Assembly: GCA_039978895.1 (NCBI GenBank)
Contig: JBDWAL010000009.1
Location: forward strand, 14,688-78,687
DNA from: Aliishimia sp039978895
GTDB taxonomy: Bacteria > Pseudomonadota > Alphaproteobacteria > Rhodobacterales > Rhodobacteraceae
Length of the DNA stretch: 64,000 nucleotides
Direction of reading: 5' to 3'
Shown here piece after piece: positions 35,564 through 43,129 of the stretch (position 1 is its first letter; each line of letters begins with the position of its first letter). The position numbers and the translations under genes are program-made. The notes below the pieces were generated by a model that had not been told where the DNA came from, ran no database searches, and was given only the letters and a program-made list of their open reading frames with translations.

Positions 35564-36039
35564 TGGAGTGGTTGGATTTGGTCCGCCTCGCTCATGTTTT
35601 GGGGGCCTGCGTCCTGATTGGCACAGGGGCCGGAATCGCCTTCTTCATGTTGATGGCAAACCGAACTGCAGATCCGCAAAGCATCGCGCATACAACGTCC
35701 GTTGTTGTGATCGCGGATATGTTGTTCACAGCCACGGCGGCAATTTTACAACCCATAACCGGACTAATATTGGCTTGGGGATTGGGATGGAGCTTGACGG
35801 AAGGATGGATTGTTCTGTCCTTGGCGCTTTATGTCTTCATTGGTGTTTTTTGGCTGCCAGTCGTCTGGATCCAAACAAAAATGCGCGACGAGGCTTATGC
35901 CTCGGTCCAAGCAGGCGTGCCGTTAAGCGCACGATATAAGCGCCTGTACAGAATTTGGTTCGCTTGCGGCTTTCCAGCTTTTTTCGCCATCATCGCGTTG
36001 TTGTGGTTAATGATCACTAAACCAGACATTGGGTTTTAG
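35563..36039 (+). CDS. DUF2269-like integral membrane protein
   Basis: A 158-residue protein with four hydrophobic segments and the N-terminal WLDLVRLAHVLGACVLIGTGAGIAFFMLMANRTADP, typical of DUF2269. It is translationally coupled to the SDR-DoxX gene, so the two products probably act together in the membrane. No enzymatic motif is visible. Confidence 0.8.
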   Translation: MEWLDLVRLAHVLGACVLIGTGAGIAFFMLMANRTADPQSIAHTTSVVVIADMLFTATAAILQPITGLILAWGLGWSLTEGWIVLSLALYVFIGVFWLPVVWIQTKMRDEAYASVQAGVPLSARYKRLYRIWFACGFPAFFAIIALLWLMITKPDIGF

Positions 36040-36058
36040 GATCGATAGGACTGCCTCG

Positions 36059-36724
36059 TTATAGCCAACTCGAATAGTCTTTGATCCAATCCTGCCGAAG
36101 TCGATCCCCTTCCCCGATAAAGCCCTGATCCAGTTCTTCATACGTGTTCACCCTGTCTGGCCGAAAATGACGCAAATCTTTGCGCAGCTCACACCATCCA
36201 GCGATCACGATGACCTCTGAATGGTATGCGATCGCAATGGGCCAGATCGTCCGGTTGGTCTCTAGGCCGTCTCCATTCCTATAGTTGATACGTAGCTTTC
36301 GTTCGTCTCGTATGGCTCTGCGCACAATCGTGAGGTCAATCACTGGCGGTTCCTCGACGCCCCATGTCGATGCAAAAACTGTTCCACTTAATCGTGTATT
36401 GTCTGTCAATTTCTGCGCAGCCGAACGGGCGGCGCGGATAAGACCACGATCCCCAGTGCGCGCAATAAGCGCTAGGCCCACAGTGATGGCTTCCGCCTCA
36501 TCGACATCAAAATTGATTGGCGGAAGATCATACCCCGAACGCATGATGTAACCGACGCCCGCTTCGCCCTCAACGGGCACGCGCATCCCTTGCAAAACTG
36601 CAATGTCCCGGTAGACGGTGCGTTTTGTCACTTCTAGCTCTTCAGCGATCTGTTGCGCTGTGAGCGGGCTTTCGGCATTCCGCAAAATTTGGATGATCTC
36701 AAACATACGCGTTGATCGTCCCAA
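36059..36724 (-). CDS. HTH-WYL domain transcriptional regulator (YafY type)
   Basis: A 221-residue protein. The N-terminal HTH is RMFEIIQILRNAESPLTAQQIAEELEVTKRTVYRDIAVLQGMRVPVEGEAGVGYIMRSGYDLPP; the WYL-type domain spans about residues 130-205 (AIRDERKLRINYRNGDGLETNRTIWPIAIAYHSEVIVIAGWCELRKDLRHFRPDRV). It diverges from the EamA exporter gene, and a perfect 19-bp inverted repeat lies centred between the two starts. It probably represses one or both genes. In-frame starts at residues 1 and 7 are both possible. Confidence 0.88.
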   Translation of the reverse strand: MGRSTRMFEIIQILRNAESPLTAQQIAEELEVTKRTVYRDIAVLQGMRVPVEGEAGVGYIMRSGYDLPPINFDVDEAEAITVGLALIARTGDRGLIRAARSAAQKLTDNTRLSGTVFASTWGVEEPPVIDLTIVRRAIRDERKLRINYRNGDGLETNRTIWPIAIAYHSEVIVIAGWCELRKDLRHFRPDRVNTYEELDQGFIGEGDRLRQDWIKDYSSWL

Positions 36725-36756
36725 TGTGCGGTTCCTCTGGATAGTTTCTCGACCTT

Positions 36757-36800
36757 TAGCACGTCACTGCTGACAATAGGGTGTCAGCAGTGACGTGCTA
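36757..36800. promoter_or_regulatory. 19-bp perfect inverted repeat, putative WYL-regulator operator
   Basis: Arms 36757-36775 (TAGCACGTCACTGCTGACA) and 36782-36800 are perfect reverse complements with a six-base spacer. The repeat sits 33 bases from the start codon of each divergent gene (36724 and 36833). This suits an operator dyad better than a terminator, since both genes are transcribed away from it. Confidence 0.75.
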
Positions 36801-36832
36801 GGTTTTTCTGAACTCTAAAACGAAAGCAGCCT

Positions 36833-37678
36833 GTGACCCAAATTTCCAAACACAATCGTGGCGTCTTGTACGTGTGCGTATCGGCAATTGCCTTTAGCAG
36901 CGCAGGCATTTTCACGAAATCAGTTGATGCCGTGGCATGGGATGTGATCTTTTGGCGTGGTCTAAGTGGGGCTATCTTCACATTACTTTTCTTGGCTTTC
37001 AGGGCGGGTTTCGCAGACGAATTGCGCCGATTTGACAAGGCTGCAATGCTGGCCGCTGTCTTGATGGCATCTGGAACCGCCGCGTTCATTCCAGCGTTCA
37101 AACTGACGAGCGTCGCAAATGTTTCGCTGATCTGGGCCACCGCCCCTTTCGTTACAGCCGTTTTGGCTTGGTTATTTATCAAGGAAGCCCCGTCCTTTCG
37201 GGTAACTCTATGCAGCTTTTTGGCCTTGATTGGTGTTGCGATAACCGTCGGGTCATCTGGCGCTGCCAGTGACAGGCTTGGTGACATATTGGCCTTTTGG
37301 ATGACCCTCATGATGGCCGCGACCATGGTGCTTTATAGGGCGCGACCTGACACACCAACCAAACTACCTGCTGCTTTGGCTTCCGTTATTCTGCTGCCTT
37401 TCGCTTTGTTCTTTTCCGACCCAACACAGGTGTCGGTTCCAGAAATTTGGGTTCTTGTTTCATTCGGCGCCGTCTTTGCAATCGCGTCTGTATTGTTAAC
37501 GGAGGGCGCGCGTTTGATCCCTTCGGCAACGGCCGCCCTTGTCAGCGCACTTGAAACACCTTTGGCACCATTTTGGGCGTTGCTGATCCTGTCAGAATGG
37601 CCACCTGTCACCACTGTCTTGGGCGGCGCATTGATCATGATCGCTGTTCTTTGGTCCCAAAAACGTCCCCGTCTTTGA
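36833..37678 (+). CDS. EamA/DMT-family transporter
   Basis: A 281-residue protein with about ten hydrophobic segments and two EamA repeats (first about residues 10-140, second 150-275). Start codon is GTG at 36833. Recognisable stretches are AIAFSSAGIFTKSVDAVAWDVIFWRGLSGA and the C-terminal SATAALVSALETPLAPFWALLILSEWPPVTTVLGGALIMIAVL. Such transporters export metabolites or amino acids. It diverges from the WYL regulator, and the shared inverted repeat suggests it is the regulator's target. Confidence 0.9.
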   Translation: MTQISKHNRGVLYVCVSAIAFSSAGIFTKSVDAVAWDVIFWRGLSGAIFTLLFLAFRAGFADELRRFDKAAMLAAVLMASGTAAFIPAFKLTSVANVSLIWATAPFVTAVLAWLFIKEAPSFRVTLCSFLALIGVAITVGSSGAASDRLGDILAFWMTLMMAATMVLYRARPDTPTKLPAALASVILLPFALFFSDPTQVSVPEIWVLVSFGAVFAIASVLLTEGARLIPSATAALVSALETPLAPFWALLILSEWPPVTTVLGGALIMIAVLWSQKRPRL

Positions 37679-37702
37679 CCTAGTACATAAGGATTTATTC
37701 CC

Positions 37703-38254
37703 ATGGGCATTAAAACGCACAAACTTACCAAGTCGTTGCGAAATTTCATCGAAGACCAGCCCGTCTTTTTCGTCGCCACAGCGGCCTCTGATGGGCGGGT
37801 CAATCTGTCCCCAAAAGGGTTAGATTCCTTGCGCATATTGTCCTACCAAAAAATCGTCTGGCTGAGCTTAACAGGCAGCGGGAATGAAACGGCCGCGCAT
37901 ATGCTGCAAAACCCGCGCATGACCTTGATGTTTTGCGCGTTTCAAGGCGACCACCTCATCGTGCGAACTTATGGCACAGCGCACGTCCTTCATCCCCGCG
38001 ATCCAGAATGGGGCGAGCATTATGCACTGTTCCCGGACTTTGCAGGCGCCAGAAACATCTTCGTCCTCGACATTGATCTGGTCACCACAGCTTGCGGCAG
38101 CGGCGTTCCCGAAATGTCAGTTGTGCGAAGCCGCGGCGAAACAGACCTAGAGCCATGGTATGCCGAAATGGGTCCCGAAGACGTTCGAGCTTTCTGGAAA
38201 AAGAAAAACTTAACGAGCCTAGATGATCACCCCACCGGCATATTTGAAACGTAG
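37703..38254 (+). CDS. PPOX-family (pyridoxamine 5'-phosphate oxidase-related) protein
   Basis: A 183-residue split-barrel protein with AAGGA before the start. LTKSLRNFIEDQPVFFVATAASDGRVNLSPKGLDSLRILSYQKIVWLSLTGSGNETAAHMLQNPRMTLMFCAFQG is the standard N-terminal pattern of FMN-binding PPOX proteins. It follows the EamA gene by 24 bases and is probably cotranscribed with it. The reaction is unknown. Confidence 0.87.
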   Translation: MGIKTHKLTKSLRNFIEDQPVFFVATAASDGRVNLSPKGLDSLRILSYQKIVWLSLTGSGNETAAHMLQNPRMTLMFCAFQGDHLIVRTYGTAHVLHPRDPEWGEHYALFPDFAGARNIFVLDIDLVTTACGSGVPEMSVVRSRGETDLEPWYAEMGPEDVRAFWKKKNLTSLDDHPTGIFET

Positions 38255-38297
38255 TGCTGTCGGCACATAAACAACTCGACATAAGGACACCAACGCC

Positions 38298-39143
38298 ATG
38301 CCCGCAAACAATTACCAACAGCTCTTGGACACATTCACAAACCTGCACGCCTCTCCCGGTGCATTCTTGATGCCAAACGCATGGGACGCCGGGTCTGCAA
38401 GACTTCTAGAAGGTTTAGGGTTTCAGGCTCTTGCAACGACAAGCGCTGGATTAGCCTTCTCAATGGGATTGCGCGATTCAAGTGGGTGTTTGTCCCGCGA
38501 TCAGGTGCTAAACAACGCACGATCAATCATTGAGGCGACAAGCCTGCCTGTCTCAGCTGATCTTGAAAATGGCTTTGGTGACGCGCCCGCGGATTGCGCC
38601 CAAACTGTGCGAGACGCGATAGATATTGGGCTTTGTGGCGGTGCACTTGAAGACGCCACCGGCGACCCTGACAATCCAATCTACGAATTTGAACTTGCCG
38701 TTGATCGGATTCATGCCGCCGCAGCAGCGAAATCCAGACCAGATTTTTTGATCACAGCACGCGCCGAAAACTTCATATACAACAAGCCTGATCTGGACGA
38801 CACAATCCGACGGTTGCAAGCCTTCGAAACCGCTGGCGCTGATGTCGTTTATGCGCCGGGTTTGCCCGATATCGAAAGCGTTCGAACAGTGTGCCAATCG
38901 GTCGGCATTCCAGTGAACGTCGTCCTTGGCTTATCTGCGACCGCGTATAGTGTGGAGGATCTTTCCGCCGCAGGTGTTGCACGCATAAGCACCGGGGGCT
39001 CGCTTGCCCGCGCGGCATTAGGTGAAATGATCCGAGCCGCGCAAGAACTCAAGGATTTCGGGACGTACACTTACGCCACCCGTGCGATTTCGGATGCAGA
39101 TGCCGCCCGTCACATGTTGCCCCGTGCCCCTGAAGCAAGCTGA
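38298..39143 (+). CDS. isocitrate lyase / phosphoenolpyruvate mutase-family protein
   Basis: A 281-residue TIM-barrel lyase with AAGGA upstream. Family features: FLMPNAWDAGSARLLEGLGFQALATTSAGLAFSMG, LPVSADLENGFGDAP (metal-binding acidic residues), LCGGALEDATGDPDNPIYEFE, and the loop FLITARAENFIYN. The usual KKCGH-type catalytic loop of isocitrate lyase is absent, as in the carboxyvinyl-carboxyphosphonate mutase/oxaloacetate decarboxylase-like subgroup. It is the third gene of a run with EamA and PPOX. Confidence 0.85.
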   Translation: MPANNYQQLLDTFTNLHASPGAFLMPNAWDAGSARLLEGLGFQALATTSAGLAFSMGLRDSSGCLSRDQVLNNARSIIEATSLPVSADLENGFGDAPADCAQTVRDAIDIGLCGGALEDATGDPDNPIYEFELAVDRIHAAAAAKSRPDFLITARAENFIYNKPDLDDTIRRLQAFETAGADVVYAPGLPDIESVRTVCQSVGIPVNVVLGLSATAYSVEDLSAAGVARISTGGSLARAALGEMIRAAQELKDFGTYTYATRAISDADAARHMLPRAPEAS

Positions 39144-39372
39144 ACCAAACCGTTTTTCGGCATGTGGCAAAGCTGGGATGGGCCAACTTCCCAGCCGTGA
39201 TCGCTTTTGGAGTTTGCGAAGGGTCTCACCTTCATTCACATCAACGAAAATTGATCTTTGCACATAACAAACCCAACGATAGCATTTGCTTTACTCTTCA
39301 TACCCTATAATAATACTCAGGTAATTTATTTGGCGATCTGCCCCCCCCCCGGATCATGAAAAAGGCAAGGAT

Positions 39373-39807
39373 ATGCAACCACTCAGAGCACCTTTGCAAG
39401 CCGAGCGACACGAACCAAGATTGCGGCTGGAAACGCTGCCCCCTGACGCGCGCGCATTAATAATGCATCTACGGATGGTCGCTTTGGCGTGCCGCACAAA
39501 ACCTCGCACGGACTTGTTCCAGGCTTGCGCCCTCTTAACCCTCGACAAGACGCAAGCACGGACAAGCCATGCCGAAGCGTTGATGCGGTGTCTGCCTGAT
39601 TGCTTAGGCAAAACCCCAGTCACGCATCGCCCCGGCGAACAAGAAATTTCATTCGATGAAGCATGGCTGTTGAGCTTGGCTCAAGCAGAAGCCCGCAAGG
39701 ATGAAAACAGTACGACCTTCTTGCTCGCCTCTCGCGCACGTGGACAAGATTGCCGCCATTTGCGTTTTCTCATTCATTCTATTTCCGAGTATTTTGATCA
39801 AACTTAG
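39373..39807 (+). CDS. hypothetical protein
   Basis: A 144-residue soluble protein with AAGG before the ATG. Sequence is MQPLRAPLQAERHEPRLRLETLPPDARALIMHLRM at the start and LLASRARGQDCRHLRFLIHSISEYF near the end. No signal peptide, membrane segment or recognised domain. Codon use and spacing look like a real gene. Its stop overlaps the Irr-type box that precedes dps. Confidence 0.65.
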   Translation: MQPLRAPLQAERHEPRLRLETLPPDARALIMHLRMVALACRTKPRTDLFQACALLTLDKTQARTSHAEALMRCLPDCLGKTPVTHRPGEQEISFDEAWLLSLAQAEARKDENSTTFLLASRARGQDCRHLRFLIHSISEYFDQT

Positions 39808-39819
39808 AATTATTCTAAA
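39803..39819. promoter_or_regulatory. Irr box / iron control element upstream of dps
   Basis: CTTAGAATTATTCTAAA matches the alphaproteobacterial iron control element TTTAGAANNNTTCTAAA at all but the first position. It lies about 100 bases before the dps start. Irr binds such boxes when iron is low, so dps is probably iron-regulated. Confidence 0.8.
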
Positions 39820-39920
39820 AACAGCTTGGCATTTCATATCCCACGTCTATATTGACTTTCAAGCAAGCCAGCACGACGCCAGCCAGCCATCAAAATTTAT
39901 CAAAACTGAGGACGTGTGAC

Positions 39921-40391
39921 ATGACACAGACGGCTATGACGCTTTCCGTTGACGCCAAAACACAGATCGCCGACGCGCTAAATCAATGCGTAGCCGAGAC
40001 TGCTGTGACCACAATGCTGGCCCAAAATTTTCATTGGAACGTGACCGGCATGGCATTTGGCCCGCTGCACGACATGTTTCAAAAAATGTACGAAGACCAC
40101 TTCATTGCGCAAGATGATCTTGCGGAACGGGTCAAAGCGTTGGATGTGCACGCCGAAGGTACCCTATCTGGAATGCTGAAGCGCTCAAAAGTCAACGAAC
40201 ACAGCGGTCAAGCGACCGCACCAGAGATGCTAAAAGCAATGCTTGTGGCCCAAGAAACGCTCGCCTCTACAATTGCAGGCGCAGGCGAATTGGCTGCGAG
40301 CCACGGCGACACATTGACAGAAGATCTCTGCATTGCGCGCGGTCAGGTTCATGAGAAATTCGCTTGGTTTGTGCGCGCGCATCTACAATAG
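39921..40391 (+). CDS. dps: Dps-family DNA-binding ferritin-like protein
   Basis: A 156-residue Dps starting at 39921 (MTQTAMTLSVDAKTQIADALN). The ferroxidase-site helices are visible: TTMLAQNFHWNVTGMAFGPLHDMFQKMYEDHFIAQDDLAERVKALD gives the His-x(11)-Asp-x(3)-Glu type metal ligands used across the dimer interface. Dps stores iron and shields DNA from peroxide by oxidising iron(II) inside a 12-mer. The near-perfect Irr box upstream fits this role. In-frame upstream sequence exists from 39852 but is not supported. Confidence 0.93.
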   Translation: MTQTAMTLSVDAKTQIADALNQCVAETAVTTMLAQNFHWNVTGMAFGPLHDMFQKMYEDHFIAQDDLAERVKALDVHAEGTLSGMLKRSKVNEHSGQATAPEMLKAMLVAQETLASTIAGAGELAASHGDTLTEDLCIARGQVHEKFAWFVRAHLQ

Positions 40392-40413
40392 CGCAGATTG
40401 CTCACACAAATGG

Positions 40414-40671
40414 TTAAGCCACGTCTCGCACCGCCGAGACTGGCTTGACCTTTTTTTTCAGACATTTGCGCATGTATTCTGGTGCCCAATGTTTGTATTT
40501 TCCCAGCCGTGACTGCTGACCGACCAGCATTTCGACAAATCCTTGTCGATGGTCGTCCTTCTTCAGCGACTTGAACAAAGACTTTTGCGCCTTAGTCATA
40601 GAGCAACCGATACAGTGCCCTTCTCGCTTGAATTTGCACACATCAATGCACGGGCTGGGGGTTTTCGTCAT
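40414..40671 (-). CDS. DUF1289-family protein
   Basis: An 85-residue protein with the DUF1289 cysteine pattern SPCIDVCKFKREGHCIGCSMTKAQ (CxxxC...CxxC). Such small cysteine-rich proteins are common in alphaproteobacteria, often next to metabolic genes; function is unknown. It is convergent with dps and downstream of the porin gene on the same strand. Confidence 0.85.
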   Translation of the reverse strand: MTKTPSPCIDVCKFKREGHCIGCSMTKAQKSLFKSLKKDDHRQGFVEMLVGQQSRLGKYKHWAPEYMRKCLKKKVKPVSAVRDVA

Positions 40672-40708
40672 TTCACACCATCTTACTCAGCATTTGCGCC
40701 TTTAGACG

Positions 40709-41716
40709 TTAGCCACCAAACGGCACAACGACGCTGACACCAAACAACGTTTCATCAGTTCCAGCGTCATCGACAAAGGCCAATCCAGACCCAAGAGCGA
40801 TCCCATTGGCGAATTCATAGTCAACGCCAAGGGACACGACATTGGTCTCTCCGGCGGCGGCGTCATCGCGCACTGCCAGACCCGCCGAAAAGGCGTAGTC
40901 GCCGACCGCGTAGGCGCCTGTAATCGTGGCATAAGTCACGTCTGTTCCGGCACCTCCGAACCCGTCAAACGAGGCAAGTTCCGCAAAAACATCCAAACCG
41001 TTGCCGAAACTGTGCCCAGCGCTGGCCACAAAGCCCGTTTCGTCTGAAAGGTCGCCTTCCCCTGCACTCAAGTGGCGCGCACCGACTTGGATTGAGGTAT
41101 CGCCAAATTCTTGCGTCCAGCTCAGCGCAACATTGTCCAAATTACCTGTATTGCCTGCGCCGCCGTCCGACACCCGAGTGCGTCCGCGATCTTCGCCAAT
41201 GGACCGGCTGAGCGCTGTGTCATCCGCATAATAGACACCAAATGACAGAACCCCGCTTGGCACGATTTCAGTGTCAACAAAGACACCGATTTGCTCAGTT
41301 TGCTCATAGTCTTCGGCCACGATATCGTTGAAGTATCCTGCCCCGTCGTCCCAAGTCCGTCCAAACGTTGGCGCTGTTTTACCAATGCGAACGGTTGAGT
41401 TCCCGAAATTGAAACCGACACCTAATTCTTCAATGTAAAGACCAAAGTCTTCAAACGCGCGATCATCCGTTGCGTCCGTGACGCTTTCACCGACAAGTGT
41501 CCCAAACACAAACCCTTGCTGCCCAAGGGCCAGCGAGGCTTCAAGTGTTACGATTGCATATGTGTCTGAAAATTCATTCCCTGGCGTTTCAGAATCCAAT
41601 GTCGTATCGACACCGATCTCCAGTTCACCTTCCCACTCAAACCCAGAGTCTTGCGCCACTGCTTGAGTTGCAGCAGCGCTTAAGATGACGGCGGCCGCCA
41701 ATCCATAGTTTCGCAT
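40709..41716 (-). CDS. Rhodobacter-type outer-membrane porin
   Basis: A 335-residue beta-barrel protein with a Sec signal (MRNYGLAAAVILSAAATQAVA-QDSGFEWEGELEIGVD). The repeated alternating strand pattern (DTYAIVTLEASLALGQQGFVFGTLVG, VGFNFGNSTVRIGKTAPTFGRTWDDGAGYFNDIV, GLDVFAELASFDGF) is typical of alphaproteobacterial porins. The C-terminus ends VPFGG rather than a terminal aromatic, which is unusual for outer-membrane proteins, so the last strand may be slightly extended. It is a passive channel for small hydrophilic solutes. Confidence 0.85.
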   Translation of the reverse strand: MRNYGLAAAVILSAAATQAVAQDSGFEWEGELEIGVDTTLDSETPGNEFSDTYAIVTLEASLALGQQGFVFGTLVGESVTDATDDRAFEDFGLYIEELGVGFNFGNSTVRIGKTAPTFGRTWDDGAGYFNDIVAEDYEQTEQIGVFVDTEIVPSGVLSFGVYYADDTALSRSIGEDRGRTRVSDGGAGNTGNLDNVALSWTQEFGDTSIQVGARHLSAGEGDLSDETGFVASAGHSFGNGLDVFAELASFDGFGGAGTDVTYATITGAYAVGDYAFSAGLAVRDDAAAGETNVVSLGVDYEFANGIALGSGLAFVDDAGTDETLFGVSVVVPFGG

Positions 41717-42123
41717 GTCGGTGTAGCTTTCGCAAATGTGGCTGGCGACGGCTTGCCTGTTTCAGTTGATTTCTCGTAGATCGAGGCCACAAAGGTAGCC
41801 TGCAGAACCCGTATCCAAAGGGATTTGACGTTACCTGACTATTACACTAAGAAATGTCAACGTGCTTATCCGACAAAGTTAGTCAGATTTACGTTTTCCC
41901 GCTCACGATTGATTGTCCCGTCTTAAAAACCATGAGGCCGCCCCCTAAAACTATTGTCTGCTTTGGAACTGGGGCAACCTGACACAGCTACTACGAGGTC
42001 GTTGCCCCTTCGACTTGCAGGCACAACAGATGGCATTACTGTGTGCCTGTGCGATCTCATCGCCGGGCCACCTGCCGCGCGCATCAAAGTCTGAAACTGG
42101 AGTACCAAAAAGTGATCGGGAAT
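41717..42123. other. divergent intergenic region between porin and LysR genes
   Basis: About 400 bases holding the porin promoter and the LysR leader. A longer LysR frame starts at 42043 but its extra residues look non-native. No strong repeat is seen. Confidence 0.4.
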
Positions 42124-43044
42124 GTGCTTAATATCAAGCAGCTCGAAGCCTTAATTTGGGTTTCAGACCTAGGGAGCTTCCGCAAAGCCGCGCATCATTT
42201 AAACACCACACAACCCAATATTTCGTCCCGTATCGCCGCATTAGAAAATACGTTGAAAGTTGTACTGATGCAGCGTGACGCGGGCTCTGTTCAACTGACG
42301 GATAAGGGGCGAGAAATTCTAACGGTTGCGCGTAAAGTCCTGCGTGACGCCGAACAGATTGTCCAAATAGCTGACCGCCCCGACTTGGTTGTCGACAAGC
42401 TGCGATTGGGCGTTACCGAACTGGTCGCTTGTACTTGGTTGCACGCCTATTTGCGGGCCATCAAAGCGGCATACCCAGCTTTGAATGTGGAACTGACCGT
42501 CGATTTGTCGCGGCATTTGGACAATGAACTGCACGCGAACCGGTTGGATTTGGCTATTCAGTCCGCCCCGTTTGCCAGTGCGGCCAGCGGCATCATCGAA
42601 CTGGGAAAATCCCCCTACATCTGGGTCGCTGCACCATCACTGTCTGATGGCCTTATTGGAAAAATGAATGTCGAGGACCTGCTTCCACACTCCGTTTTGA
42701 CCCATGCGCGACATACCCAAGCCTATGTCGAACTGGTCGATCATGCCCAAGATATGTCACTGTCTACTGCTAGAATTGTGTCGTCAAATAGCCTCGCATC
42801 TTGCGTTCAGATGGCCGCAGATGGGATGGGGGTCACACTTTTACCCAAAGCTCTTGTGGAAAAGGAATTGAACGACAATTCTCTAGTGAAGGTAGATGTA
42901 ACTTGGACACCAACTCCGTTGAGTTTTGCCGCCAGATTTCACGCTGAAAAAGCCCCGCACTATTTGACACACTGTGCAAGCATGGCTGTTGATGTCGTCA
43001 AGGCATCCAATGTGAGTGCGACACCCGCCCCCAAGGATCAATAA
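42124..43044 (+). CDS. LysR-family transcriptional regulator
   Basis: About 306 residues from the GTG at 42124, giving VLNIKQLEALIWVSDLGSFRKAAHHLNTTQPNISSRIAALENTLKVVLMQRDAGSVQLTDKGREILTVARKVL, the usual LysR N-terminus. Upstream in-frame starts at 42112 and 42043 add residues that do not resemble the family. The effector domain (about residues 90-300) follows. The gene ends 85 bases before hyuA in the same direction and is the likely activator of that cluster. Confidence 0.88.
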   Translation: MLNIKQLEALIWVSDLGSFRKAAHHLNTTQPNISSRIAALENTLKVVLMQRDAGSVQLTDKGREILTVARKVLRDAEQIVQIADRPDLVVDKLRLGVTELVACTWLHAYLRAIKAAYPALNVELTVDLSRHLDNELHANRLDLAIQSAPFASAASGIIELGKSPYIWVAAPSLSDGLIGKMNVEDLLPHSVLTHARHTQAYVELVDHAQDMSLSTARIVSSNSLASCVQMAADGMGVTLLPKALVEKELNDNSLVKVDVTWTPTPLSFAARFHAEKAPHYLTHCASMAVDVVKASNVSATPAPKDQ

Positions 43045-43129
43045 TTCCTATCACTCCTATAGAGGAAAATAATTTGCACTTATACCCCCACCCTCCGTAA
43101 TTTGTGGCAAGCAAATTTGAGGTGAGTCT

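Noticed and set aside
39340..39352. Run of consecutive C residues before the hypothetical gene
   Set aside because: A homopolymer run alone is not evidence of phase variation here; it lies outside coding sequence and any known promoter element.
43060..43129. Inverted AATTTGC / GCAAATT half-sites before hyuA as a LysR box
   Set aside because: The half-sites are about 40 bases apart, far from the usual T-N11-A spacing; too weak to list as a site.
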